Of a DNA stretch of 64,000 nucleotides, positions 54,966 through 64,000 are shown in pieces. This stretch comes from Bradyrhizobium icense. Its GTDB lineage: Bacteria > Pseudomonadota > Alphaproteobacteria > Rhizobiales > Xanthobacteraceae. Each line of letters opens with the position of its first letter. Positions within the stretch are counted from its first letter, which is position 1. The DNA is taken from positions 4,774,001 to 4,838,000 of the forward strand of contig NZ_CP016428.1 of assembly GCF_001693385.1 (NCBI RefSeq), in the 5' to 3' direction. Position numbers and translations under genes: made by a program. The notes beneath the pieces are model-generated. The model had not been told where the DNA came from. It saw nothing but the letters and a program-made list of their open reading frames with translations, and did no database searches.

Positions 54966-55961
54966 CAGAAGCACGGCCCAATAGGTCAGCGCCGCAATGA
55001 TCCCGGAAGCCGGGATGGTGATTACCCAGGCATAGACGATCGAACTCGCCACATTCCAACGCACCGCCGAGACTCGCCGCGCCGCGCCGACGCCGACGAT
55101 GGAGCCGGTAATGGTGTGGGTCGTGGATACGGGAACTCCGAGATAGGTCGCCATGAAAAGGGTCGCTGCCCCGCCGGTCTCGGCGCAAAAGCCCTGCATC
55201 GGCGTCAGCTTGGTGATCCGGAGCCCCATCGTGCGGACGATCCGCCAGCCCCCCATCAACGTGCCGAGCCCCATCGCCGCCTGGCAGGAGATCACGACCC
55301 AGAACGGGATGGCAAAATCCGCCCCGAGGTAGCCCTGCGAATACAAAAGCACCGCGATGATGCCCATGGTCTTCTGCGCGTCGTTGCCGCCATGGCCGAG
55401 CGAATAGAACGACGCCGAGACGAATTGCAGAATGCGGAAGGCGCGATCGACCGCAAACGGCGTCGAGCGCACCGACAGCCAGGACACGATCGCGACCAGC
55501 ACCAGCGCCAACAGGAATCCGACCAGCGGCGACAGCACGATCGCCAGCAACGTCTTGGATAGACCGCTCCAGACCGCCGCGGAAATGCCGGCCTTGGCCA
55601 TGCCGGCGCCGACCAGTCCACCAATCAGCGCGTGCGAACTGGACGAGGGAATCCCAAGGCCCCAGGTGATCAGGTTCCAGACGATAGCGCCGATCAGCGC
55701 CGCGAAGATCACGGCCGCATCGACGACATCGGGTTCGATGATCCCTTTACCGATGGTGTTGGCGACGTGCAGCCCGAACACGAGGAAGGCAATGAAGTTG
55801 AAAAAGGCCGCCCAGGCCACCGCATAATGCGGCCGCAGCACGCGGGTCGATACGATCGTGGCGATCGAATTGGCGGCGTCGTGCAGGCCGTTGAGGAAAT
55901 CGAACAGCAGCGCGACGCCAATCAAGAAGACCAGAATTGGAAAAGCCAGGGTGGCGTCCAC
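54957..55961 (-). CDS. pit: Inorganic phosphate transporter, Pit family
   Basis: A 334-residue low-affinity phosphate:H+ symporter with about ten membrane segments and the inverted-repeat signatures [20 protein letters not shown] and [15 protein letters not shown]. It moves metal-phosphate complexes inward. It begins 14 bases after the PhoU-like gene, a common operon. Confidence 0.95.
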   Translation of the reverse strand: MDATLAFPILVFLIGVALLFDFLNGLHDAANSIATIVSTRVLRPHYAVAWAAFFNFIAFLVFGLHVANTIGKGIIEPDVVDAAVIFAALIGAIVWNLITWGLGIPSSSSHALIGGLVGAGMAKAGISAAVWSGLSKTLLAIVLSPLVGFLLALVLVAIVSWLSVRSTPFAVDRAFRILQFVSASFYSLGHGGNDAQKTMGIIAVLLYSQGYLGADFAIPFWVVISCQAAMGLGTLMGGWRIVRTMGLRITKLTPMQGFCAETGGAATLFMATYLGVPVSTTHTITGSIVGVGAARRVSAVRWNVASSIVYAWVITIPASGIIAALTYWAVLLLR

Positions 55962-55975
55962 TGAATTGGCCCGCC

Positions 55976-56620
55976 CTATACCTGTTCGATCACGATCGAA
56001 TTGATCTCGTTGGCGACATCATCGAAGCGGTCGGACACTTTTTCGAGATGCTTGTAGATCTCGGCGCCGACGACGAAGTCCATCGAATTGCCGTTGCGGT
56101 GCTTGAGAAACAGCTCTTTCAGCCCGATGTCGTGGAGATCGTCGATACGGCCCTCCAGCTTTCCGATTTCCTCGGTAATGGCCGTCAGCATCGCAACGTT
56201 GTTGCCGATTGATTGCATCAGCGGGAGCGCGCGGCTGACCAGATTGGCGCACTCAACCAAAAGCGTGGCTATTTCGCGCATCGGGGGTTCGAACGTGCGG
56301 ACCTCGAACAGCACTACCGCCTTCGCGGTCTGCTGCATCTGGTCGATCGCGTCGTCCATCGACGTGATCAGGTTCTTGATGTCGCCACGATCGAACGGGG
56401 TAATGAAGGTGCGGCGGACCGCGGTCAGGACCTCGCGCGTGATGCCGTCGGCGTCGTTTTCGAACTGATTAACTCGCTGGCAGAATACCGGCGTCTCCTC
56501 GCCGCCGCGCATCATGTCCTGCAGCGCCAGCGCGCCCTGCACGACCGTCTGGGCGTGGCGGGCAAACAGGTCAAAAAACCGCTCCTCCCTGGGCAAAAAG
56601 GCACGAAACCAGCGCAACAT
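55976..56620 (-). CDS. PhoU-like DUF47 protein
   Basis: A 214-residue helical protein of the DUF47/TIGR00153 family, related to PhoU, with the metal-binding motif pattern NDADGITREV. It is the partner and probable regulator of the Pit transporter encoded just downstream. Confidence 0.93.
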   Translation of the reverse strand: MLRWFRAFLPREERFFDLFARHAQTVVQGALALQDMMRGGEETPVFCQRVNQFENDADGITREVLTAVRRTFITPFDRGDIKNLITSMDDAIDQMQQTAKAVVLFEVRTFEPPMREIATLLVECANLVSRALPLMQSIGNNVAMLTAITEEIGKLEGRIDDLHDIGLKELFLKHRNGNSMDFVVGAEIYKHLEKVSDRFDDVANEINSIVIEQV

Positions 56621-56770
56621 CGGTATTTTCCGTCGGTCAGAAATGGCCGCCGGGCGCGGCCTGTCACAAAACTGTCATAGACCATTCGGGGAGAAAGCGC
56701 GCAACGGCAGGCCCCGGGAACCAGGTCATCCACCGCTTTTGTGGAGCGTTCGCCGGACGCTGCGCGGCGT

Positions 56771-56851
56771 GCAACGCTGCGCTGCTGAGCCGGGGTCCAT
56801 CCCGCCGCGCAAAGATGGGTCCCGGCACTGCGGAGCAGCGCTGCACGCTGC
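56771..56851. repeat. Palindromic intergenic element
   Basis: The arms GCAACGCTGCGCTGC...GGGGTCCATC (56771-56801) and GATGGGTCCCGG...GCTGCACGCTGC (56814-56851) are imperfect inverted copies. It lies between the PhoU-like gene and livM and resembles a further Bradyrhizobium repeat type. Confidence 0.55.
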
Positions 56852-56872
56852 ACCGCATCCGGGACACGAAAT

Positions 56873-57841
56873 CTACAGCGATCGACGGAAATAATGCGCG
56901 ATTTCGCCGATGATGCCGCGGCGGAACGTCAACACGCAGGCCACGAAGATGACACCCTGGATCACCGTCACCCATTGGCCGAAACCGGCCAGATATTGCT
57001 GCATGGCGATGATAACGAAGGCCCCGACGACCGGACCGAATACCGTGCCGAGGCCGCCGACCAGCGTCATCAACACGATTTCACCCGACATCGTCCAGTG
57101 CACGTCGGTGAGCGAAGCATTCTGCGCCACGAACACCTTCAGCGAGCCGGCAAAGCCCGCAATCGTTCCGGAGAGGATGAAAGCGAGCAGCTTGTACTGG
57201 TCGGTCTTGTAGCCCAACGAGATCGCGCGCTGTTCGTTCTCCCGGATCGACTTCAGCACCTCGCCGAACGGCGAGTTGATGGTGCGGTAGATCAGGAGGA
57301 AGCCGCCGAGAAAGCCAGCCAGCACGACGTAATAAAGCACCGTCGGCTTGGAGAGATCGAATATTCCGAACAGACGGCCTTGCGGAATGCCCTGGATGCC
57401 GTCTTCACCATGGGTAAACGGCGCCTGCAGGTAGATGAAATACAGGAGCTGCGACAGCGCCAGCGTAATCATCGCAAAGTAGATGCCCTGCCGCCGAATG
57501 GAGATAAAGCCGGTGACGACCGAGAGCGCCGCAGCACCGGCGACGCCGACCAGAATCCCGAGTTCAGGTGTGAAACCCCAGACCTTGAGCGCATGCGCCG
57601 AGCAGTAGCCTGCTGTCCCCAGGAACATCGCGTGGCCGAACGACAGCAGGCCGCCATAGCCGATCAGAAGGTTGAACGCGCAGGCGAGCAGCGCGAAGCA
57701 CAGCGCCTGCATCACGAAGAACGGGTAGATTCCGCTCATTGGCACCAGGCCCAGCAGCACCGCCATCGCCGCGAACATGATCATCTCGTCGCGCATGGCG
57801 CGCGGCGTTACCGGCAGTGTGTCGTCAGTCAATGCGCTCAT
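56873..57841 (-). CDS. livM: Branched-chain amino acid ABC permease LivM
   Basis: A 322-residue permease with about nine membrane segments and the conserved LLIGYGGLLSFGHAMFLG. It forms the translocation pore with LivH. It is the last gene of the liv operon, starting 1 base after livH stops. Confidence 0.93.
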   Translation of the reverse strand: MSALTDDTLPVTPRAMRDEMIMFAAMAVLLGLVPMSGIYPFFVMQALCFALLACAFNLLIGYGGLLSFGHAMFLGTAGYCSAHALKVWGFTPELGILVGVAGAAALSVVTGFISIRRQGIYFAMITLALSQLLYFIYLQAPFTHGEDGIQGIPQGRLFGIFDLSKPTVLYYVVLAGFLGGFLLIYRTINSPFGEVLKSIRENEQRAISLGYKTDQYKLLAFILSGTIAGFAGSLKVFVAQNASLTDVHWTMSGEIVLMTLVGGLGTVFGPVVGAFVIIAMQQYLAGFGQWVTVIQGVIFVACVLTFRRGIIGEIAHYFRRSL

Positions 57842-57842
57842 G

Positions 57843-58730
57843 TCAGGCAGTCCGTCCCGTCAGTCCCGTTGGCTTCACCAGCAACACCAGCACCATCAGG
57901 ACGAACACCACGGTGTTGGAAGCTTCGGGATAAAAATACTTGGTCAGTCCCTCGATCACGCCGAGCGCAAAGCCGGTGATGATCGATCCCATGATCGATC
58001 CCATGCCACCGATCACCACCACCGCGAACACGACGATGATCAGGTCCGCGCCCATCAACGGCCGTACCTGGTTGATCGGCGCGGACAATACGCCGGCCAG
58101 CGCCGCCAAGCCGACGCCGAGGCCGTAGGTCAGCGTGATCATCCTGGGCACGTTGATGCCGAAGGCGCGCACCAGGGTCGGGTTTTCAGTTGCTGCACGC
58201 AGATAGGCGCCGAGGCGGGTCTTTTCGATCAGGAACCAGGTGGCAAGGCACACCACGAGCGAGAAGACGACGACCCAGCCGCGGTAGATTGGCAGGAACA
58301 TGAAGCCGAGATTCATGCCGCCCTGTAATCCGCGGAACCCACCGACCTCCGGATAATCGGGAATGGCGTACGGCAGGCCGGACGAGCCGAAGTAATTCTG
58401 GAACACGCCCTGCACGATCAGCGCGATGCCGAACGTCAACAACAGCCCGTAGAGGTGGTCGAGACCGGCCAGCCATTGCAGCATGGTCCGTTCGAGGATC
58501 ATGCCGAAGATGCCGACGGCAATCGGCGCGATGATCAGCGCCCACCAGTATCCGATCCCCGTGAGGTGCAGCAGAAAATACGCGCAGAATGCTCCCATCA
58601 TGTAGAGCGCGCCATGGGCGAAATTGATGATGTTAAGCATGCCGAAGATCACGGCGAGCCCGAGACTGAGCAACGCGTAGAACGATCCGTTGATCAATCC
58701 CACCAGGAGCTGGGCGTAGAGAGCTTGCAT
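57843..58730 (-). CDS. livH: Branched-chain amino acid ABC permease LivH
   Basis: A 295-residue permease starting MQALYAQLLVGLINGSFYAL, with the typical NIINFAHGALYMMGAF and the cytoplasmic loop that contacts the ATPases. It lies between livK (88-base gap with a hairpin) and livM. Confidence 0.93.
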   Translation of the reverse strand: MQALYAQLLVGLINGSFYALLSLGLAVIFGMLNIINFAHGALYMMGAFCAYFLLHLTGIGYWWALIIAPIAVGIFGMILERTMLQWLAGLDHLYGLLLTFGIALIVQGVFQNYFGSSGLPYAIPDYPEVGGFRGLQGGMNLGFMFLPIYRGWVVVFSLVVCLATWFLIEKTRLGAYLRAATENPTLVRAFGINVPRMITLTYGLGVGLAALAGVLSAPINQVRPLMGADLIIVVFAVVVIGGMGSIMGSIITGFALGVIEGLTKYFYPEASNTVVFVLMVLVLLVKPTGLTGRTA

Positions 58731-58782
58731 CGGTTTCGCACTCGATCTCGTTATGACGCGGGTTGGCGTTGGGCCGCAAGAG

Positions 58783-58813
58783 AAGGCCCGCCGGCACTAC
58801 GCCGACGGGCCTT
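58783..58813 (-). terminator. Hairpin between livK and livH
   Basis: AAGGCCCG and CGGGCCTT, with inner CGGC and GCCG, form a long stem. It probably protects the livK mRNA or ends part of the transcripts, so that the binding protein is made in excess of the permeases. No U-tract follows. Confidence 0.6.
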
Positions 58814-58818
58814 CGTTG

Positions 58819-60036
58819 TTATTTCTTTACCAGCGGACAGGCGCTTTCCGAAAGCGGCCGGAAAGCCTGCTCGCCCGGAGTGGTGCCGACCAGCTTGTAA
58901 TAGTCCCAAGGCCCCTTCGATTCCGCGGGCTTCTTCACCTCGAACAGGTAGGCCGGATGAAGCTTGCGCCCGTCGGCACGGATTGTGCCCTTGCCAAACA
59001 GCGGATCGTCGGTGGGCGTTTCCTTCATTTTTGCCACCACCTTGACGCCATCGTGCGGATTGCCGCCCATTGCATCGATCGTCTTGAAATAGTGGATCAG
59101 GCCCGAATACACGCCGGCCTGCACCATCGACGGCATCGCCTTGTTCTTCATGCGCTCGGAGAAACGCTTCGAAAACGCGCGGGTGCCGTCATTCAGATCC
59201 CAGTAGAAGGTTTCCGTGAAGTTCAGGCCCTGAGCCACCTTGAGGCCGAGGGAGTGGACGTCATTGATGAACAGCAGCAGTCCCGCGAGTTTCTGGCCGC
59301 CCGAGACGATGCCAAACTCCGCAGCCTGCTTGATGGTATTGGTGGTGTCGCCGCCGGCGTTCGCCATGCCGATGATCTTGGCTTTGGACGCCTGTGCCTG
59401 CAGCAGGAACGAGGAGAAGTCCGACGAATTCAGGGGGTGCCTGACGGTGCCGATAACCTTGCCGCCCGACTTGACGACGACCGCGGAAGTGTCGCGTTCC
59501 AGCGCGTGGCCGAACGCGTAATCCGCAGTCAGGAAGTACCAGGTATCGCCACCCGCCTTCACCAGCGCCTGGCCGGTAGAGTTGGCGAGCATGTAGGTAT
59601 CGTAAACCCAATGAATTGTGTTCGGCGAGCACTGTGTATTGGTGAGATCCGACGTCGCCGCGCCGGTATTGATCATGATGGCGTTCTTTTCCTTCACCAG
59701 ATTGTTGACCGCCAGCGCAACGCCGGAGTTCAGCACATCCACGAAGATATCGACCTTCTCGACGTCGATCCATTGACGCGCGACGGTGGTACCGATGTCG
59801 GGCTTGTTCTGGTGGTCGGCGGAGACGATGTCGATCTTCCAGCCCTTGGCCGCAAGACCGGAATCCTCGACCGCCATCTGGGCGGCAAGCGTGGAGCCGG
59901 CGCCGCCGAGGTCGGAGTAAAGTCCGGAATTGTCGGTGAGCACGCCGATCTTGACCGTCTTGTCTTGCGCCACGGCGCTGCCTGCGGCGAGTGCCAGAGC
60001 GGTGCCGAGGAAGAGAGCTGAAATCCGATGCTTCAT
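58819..60036 (-). CDS. livK: Branched-chain amino acid ABC substrate-binding protein
   Basis: A 405-residue periplasmic binding protein with a signal peptide (SAVAQD) and a type I periplasmic fold. It delivers a hydrophobic amino acid or related ligand to LivHMGF. A closely related orphan copy is at 41961. Confidence 0.92.
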   Translation of the reverse strand: MKHRISALFLGTALALAAGSAVAQDKTVKIGVLTDNSGLYSDLGGAGSTLAAQMAVEDSGLAAKGWKIDIVSADHQNKPDIGTTVARQWIDVEKVDIFVDVLNSGVALAVNNLVKEKNAIMINTGAATSDLTNTQCSPNTIHWVYDTYMLANSTGQALVKAGGDTWYFLTADYAFGHALERDTSAVVVKSGGKVIGTVRHPLNSSDFSSFLLQAQASKAKIIGMANAGGDTTNTIKQAAEFGIVSGGQKLAGLLLFINDVHSLGLKVAQGLNFTETFYWDLNDGTRAFSKRFSERMKNKAMPSMVQAGVYSGLIHYFKTIDAMGGNPHDGVKVVAKMKETPTDDPLFGKGTIRADGRKLHPAYLFEVKKPAESKGPWDYYKLVGTTPGEQAFRPLSESACPLVKK

Positions 60037-60068
60037 AGTATCTCCATTATTCCAGAGTGCAGTACCGA

Positions 60069-60807
<739 letters not shown>

Positions 60808-60815
<8 letters not shown>

Positions 60816-61563
60816 GACCGGCCCCCAGATAAGCTTCCTTGACACGCTCGTCGTCGGACAATTCGGCGTAAGTACCCTGCGCCAGCACCTGCCCGCGGGT
60901 GAGCACCGTGATGATGTCGGACAAGTTGGCCACCACGGACAGGTTATGTTCGACCATCAGGATGGTGTGTTTTGCCGCGATGCGCTTGATCAGCCCTGCG
61001 ATCTTGTCGATGTCTTCGTGGCCCATGCCGGCCATCGGCTCATCGAGCAGCATCATTTCGGGGTCGAGCGCCAGCGTCGTCGCGATCTCGAGCGCGCGTT
61101 TGCGTCCATAGGGCATCTCGACGGCCGGCGTATTGGCAAACTCACTCAAGCCCACGTCATTCAACAACTCGATCGCACGGCCGTTGTAGCGATCCAGCAC
61201 GCTCTTGGAGCGCCAGAAATCGAATGAACTTCCATGTTGACGCTGTAACGCGACACGAACGTTCTCCAGTGCCGTCAGGTGTGGGAACACCGCTGAAATC
61301 TGGAACGAACGCACCAGTCCGAGCCGGGCCACATCGGCCGGCGCCATCGCGGTGATGTCCTGCCCCTTGTACAGGATCTGCCCTGCAGACGGCCTCAGAA
61401 ACTTGGTCAACAAGTTGAAGCAGGTCGTCTTGCCGGCGCCATTCGGCCCGATCAACGCATGAATGCTGCCGCGCCGTACCTTGAGGGCGACATCGCGAAC
61501 GGCGAAGAAACCCGCGAATTCCTTGGTCAATCCGTGGGTTTCGAGAATGAACTCATCAGCCAA
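60808..61563 (-). CDS. livG: Branched-chain amino acid ABC ATPase LivG
   Basis: A 251-residue ATPase with Walker A GPNGAGKTT (39-47) and the LivG-specific DEPMAGMGHEDIDK. The TTG at 61563 with a GAGGGGGA 7 bases upstream gives the normal N-terminus; the longer frame is non-conserved. First gene of the operon. Confidence 0.93.
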
Positions 61564-61934
61564 ACAAATTTCCCCCTCAGCCGGCTCCGCGAGTTCGCCC
61601 GCGCGCGGCCAATTTTTCCCTGTTCGGGCAGGCTCCTGGGTGTCCTCGAAACCGTCCCGGGCCCGCCGCCTCCGGCCGGAATATGCCGTCAACGCGATGG
61701 ATTAGGCAAGGTGGAATGCTGCCATGGGTAAACGCGCCTGCAGGTTCCGGATGCGCCATAAGTCGAATAGCGCCGTCGGCGCGGCTTGGCCGGGCCACGA
61801 GTCACGCTCAACCTCGACGTCGCGCCGGCAAGCCATCATTAACGGTGTTTTGCTGCAATCGGGCGCACTTTCACACAATATTTCCCCCTTGGGCGCCATA
61901 CTCTCACGATTTAGATCGCGCAGGAATTGCCGCC
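61564..61934. other. Divergent gap between livG and the PAS_5 genes
   Basis: A 371-base region that should hold promoters for both the liv operon and the PAS_5 pair. No convincing promoter or operator was found by eye. Confidence 0.5.
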
Positions 61935-62537
61935 TTGGAATTTGAAAGCGCCGGACCGTCGGTCGTCAAATCTATCAAGCAGCGCGACCTGCTGAACATC
62001 TGGCTGCGGCTATACGCCCGCGACCAATCGATACCGCGCATCTCGGAATACCAGCCGGCGCGGATCGAGGACGAACTTCCCGACCTGGTGTTCTACACCG
62101 TCGATACCAGCACGCAGCCGCCGCGCCTGACCATCCAGAGCAACGGCACGAGGATGTCGACGGCTTATGGCAATACCGGCAAGGGCCGCTATCTTAACGA
62201 GTACCTCGGCGCAAGGCTCGCTCCGATCGTGATGCCGGTCTACCATGAATGCATCGCGCGCCGCCTTCCTGCCTATTCCATCGCCAATATCGATGACATC
62301 TACGGGCGAATCGTCGCCTATGAGCGGCTGTTGCTGCCGTTCTCGGATGACGGCAGCGTCACTCATATCATCGCTTCACTGAAAACCATCAGCGACGATG
62401 GCGGCTTCGAGATCAAGAATCTGATGCGCGGAAACGACAAACTGGCGGTGCCGAAGCTTCGCACCATCATCGACCGCAATCTCTTCCATCGCGCGCCTGG
62501 CCGCATTCCGTCCGGCGACGTACTCGAATTCGGTTAG
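61935..62537 (+). CDS. PAS_5 domain protein, paralogue 1
   Basis: A 200-residue protein of the rhizobial PAS_5 family (SIKQRDLLNIWLR ... AYSIANIDDIYGRIVAYERLLLPF). The start is a TTG in the context matching the paralogue's MEFVSSDPSVV. The domain is a predicted sensor, but there is no attached output domain. It is followed 6 bases later by its paralogue. Confidence 0.8.
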   Translation: MEFESAGPSVVKSIKQRDLLNIWLRLYARDQSIPRISEYQPARIEDELPDLVFYTVDTSTQPPRLTIQSNGTRMSTAYGNTGKGRYLNEYLGARLAPIVMPVYHECIARRLPAYSIANIDDIYGRIVAYERLLLPFSDDGSVTHIIASLKTISDDGGFEIKNLMRGNDKLAVPKLRTIIDRNLFHRAPGRIPSGDVLEFG

Positions 62538-62543
62538 GGCGCG

Positions 62544-63167
62544 ATGGAGTTCGTCAGTTCCGATCCGTCGGTCGTCAGATCGATCAGGCAGCGCGACCTT
62601 CTGAACGCGTGGTTGCGCGCGGCTAGCAAGCAGCGGGGTATGCCACTCCTCCGTGATTTTCAGCCGGACCGCGTCGCCGACGAGATGGTCGACATGATGG
62701 AATACGATGTCGTCGGCGAGGGCGACGGCGCGCGCTTTCTGATTACGCATGAAGGCGCCAGGCTGGCTACCATTTACGGCAGCGACCACATCGATCCAGC
62801 CGAACGGACCAACCGTTTTCTCGACGACGCTGTTGGCCCCGAACGATACGCCAGGGTGGTCGCATCGTATCGTGCTTGCCTGCGGCACAAGCGGCCGGCC
62901 TATTCGATCTCGACGGTGCAGGATGCCGACGGCAAGGACGTCTCCTATGAACGGCTGCTGTTGCCGTTCGGCGAGGGCGACGCGGTCAAGCAGATCGTCG
63001 GTTCCTTCAAGAGCATCAGCATCGAAGGCGGGTTCAAGATCAGCAATCTCATGGGTCTGAGACCGAGGGCCGAGCCCATGATTCTGGTCAGGGCCATCAT
63101 CGATCGTCATTTCGTGCCAGCTTCGGCAAACACGTATTCTGCCGACGAAATTGTCGAGCTCGACTAG
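62544..63167 (+). CDS. PAS_5 domain protein, paralogue 2
   Basis: A 207-residue paralogue of the previous gene (SIRQRDLLNAWLRAASKQRG ... AYSISTVQDADGKDVSYERLLLPFG). The same gene order and near-identical start suggest a duplication, and co-transcription. Its 3' end overlaps the convergent ArsC-like gene by 4 bases. Confidence 0.85.
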   Translation: MEFVSSDPSVVRSIRQRDLLNAWLRAASKQRGMPLLRDFQPDRVADEMVDMMEYDVVGEGDGARFLITHEGARLATIYGSDHIDPAERTNRFLDDAVGPERYARVVASYRACLRHKRPAYSISTVQDADGKDVSYERLLLPFGEGDAVKQIVGSFKSISIEGGFKISNLMGLRPRAEPMILVRAIIDRHFVPASANTYSADEIVELD

Positions 63168-63535
63168 GTCTTCCGTCCGCGCGGCTTCGACGCGACTTCC
63201 TTGGCATAGATGTCCGGCTTGAATCCGACCAGCAATTTGCCACCGAGATCGAGCACCGGCCGTTTGATCATCGAGGGCTGCGCCAGCATCAGCGCCAGTG
63301 CCTTGCGCTCGTTCAGCCCTTCCTTGTCGCTGTCCGGCAGCTTCTTGAACGTCGTGCCGGCGCGATTGAGCAGCGTTTCCCAGCCGAGCTCGTCGGACCA
63401 TTGCTTGAGCTTGTCCTTGGCTATCCCGGCAAGCTTGTAGTCGTGAAAGTCGTAGGCCACGCCGTGATCGTCGAGCCAGGCGCGCGCCTTCTTCATGGTG
63501 TCGCAGTTCTTGATGCCGTAGATGGTGATGGGCAT
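63164..63535 (-). CDS. ArsC/Spx family protein
   Basis: A 123-residue thioredoxin-fold protein, MPITIYGIKNCDTMKKARAW, with Cys11 as the only likely redox residue. It is closer to the YffB/Spx-like branch than to true arsenate reductases. Convergent with the PAS_5 gene. Confidence 0.88.
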   Translation of the reverse strand: MPITIYGIKNCDTMKKARAWLDDHGVAYDFHDYKLAGIAKDKLKQWSDELGWETLLNRAGTTFKKLPDSDKEGLNERKALALMLAQPSMIKRPVLDLGGKLLVGFKPDIYAKEVASKPRGRKT

Positions 63536-63647
63536 TGTCGTTGCATTCCGGAATGTCGTTATTGGTCCTGCCGGACCGGATTAGCGTTAAGCAGATTGGC
63601 GAATCTATCATAGATTGATGCATCTTTTCCTGCCGGGGGCCAAACCG

Positions 63648-63806
63648 ATGGAATTCACCGTATTGTTTCTGGCCATGGTCATCGTGATGCTGATCGCCTG
63701 GCGCGGTCGGCGTCCGCTGGCGCTCGGCCTGTTCGGGGTCGTGCTGATCGCCTGCGTCGCTACTTATCTGCATCACGCGACCGATACGCTGAAACTGTCG
63801 TTCTGA
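63648..63806 (+). CDS. DUF5993 small membrane protein
   Basis: A 52-residue protein with two hydrophobic segments, starting MEFTVLFLAMVIVMLIAW and ending LHHATDTLKLSF, matching the DUF5993 family that lies next to dsbB. GGGGGC precedes the ATG at a good distance. It is co-transcribed with dsbB, 7 bases downstream. Confidence 0.75.
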   Translation: MEFTVLFLAMVIVMLIAWRGRRPLALGLFGVVLIACVATYLHHATDTLKLSF

Positions 63807-63813
63807 GGCACGC

Positions 63814-64000
63814 ATGACCCAGGCGCGTGCCATTGCGCTGAACGCACTCAGCCTCTACGCGGTGGCGACGGTGCTGGCGGCGGCCTATGCAGCGCAGTTC
63901 ATTCTTCATGAGCTGCCCTGCCCGCTCTGCCTGCTGCAGCGCATCCTGTTCGCGGCACTGGCCGTCGGTCCGATCCTCAATATCCGCTTCGGCCCCCGTC
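63814..64000 (+). CDS. dsbB: Disulfide bond formation protein B, 5' part
   Basis: The first 62 codons of a DsbB-type quinone-linked oxidase (ELPCPLCLLQR, the reactive CxxC). The gene runs off the window end. Confidence 0.88.
   Translation, partial: MTQARAIALNALSLYAVATVLAAAYAAQFILHELPCPLCLLQRILFAALAVGPILNIRFGPR

Noticed and set aside
57405..57428. Similar short sequence CATGGGTAAACG...CGCCTGCAGGT near livM and at 61723
   Set aside because: The match is short, imperfect by one base and inside a coding region; chance is likely.

Overview
This window looks like a chromosomal segment of a Bradyrhizobium-type alphaproteobacterium (Nitrobacteraceae). The evidence is the high GC content, the gene orders fabD-fabG-acpP-fabF-mltG-yicC-gmk and rpsF-rpsR...DUF2232-rplI...dnaB-alr...radA-cvpA-purF, the many branched-chain amino acid transport genes, and intergenic palindromic elements of a kind I recall from Bradyrhizobium genomes. 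No tRNA, rRNA, CRISPR array or intact insertion sequence was found.

Layout. 1-5.1 kb: a secreted monooxygenase-like protein, a long non-coding gap with a foldback repeat, then a secreted caspase-like protease followed by two tandem secreted paralogues and a membrane protein with a heptad-repeat tail. 5.1-11.8 kb (minus strand): the core fatty-acid and cell-envelope cluster (fabD, fabG, acpP, fabF, mltG, yicC, gmk). 12-17.1 kb: accessory genes, namely an EF-hand protein, a transposase remnant, a CPA2 cation/proton antiporter, a DUF805 protein, and a TetR-desaturase pair with a clear operator over its promoter. 17.2-23.5 kb: ribosomal genes rpsF-rpsR and DUF2232-rplI, split by a TAXI-type TRAP transporter cassette with a 30-codon coupled ORF. 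23.5-27.8 kb: a TetR-thioesterase pair with its own operator, a CXXCH protein, cyclopropane fatty acid synthase and two very small genes. 28-40.8 kb: dnaB, alr, xth-like, two class III cyclases, TauE/SafE, an SPFH protein, radA, cvpA and purF. 40.9-52.5 kb: an SDR, an orphan substrate-binding protein, MFS-der-lipoprotein-TPR, two hypothetical proteins, and the nnrU-panB-ligase operon. 52.9-56.6 kb: prfC, sugE behind a guanidine-II (mini-ykkC) riboswitch, pit and its PhoU-like partner. 56.9-61.6 kb: a complete livG-livF-livK-livH-livM operon. 61.9-64 kb: two tandem PAS_5 proteins, an ArsC-like protein, a DUF5993 protein and the start of dsbB.

How they fit together. The window is mainly housekeeping (lipid synthesis, translation, replication, purine synthesis, ribosome assembly) interrupted by accessory cassettes. 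The best regulatory signals are the two-hairpin guanidine-II element of sugE and the two TetR operators at 17.1 and 24.6 kb. The least understood unit is the caspase-like gene with its two downstream paralogues at 1.4-3.8 kb; nothing here proves a new system, but it is the strongest candidate. Start sites were chosen by eye from ribosome-binding sites, signal peptides and family alignments recalled from memory; no database search was run.
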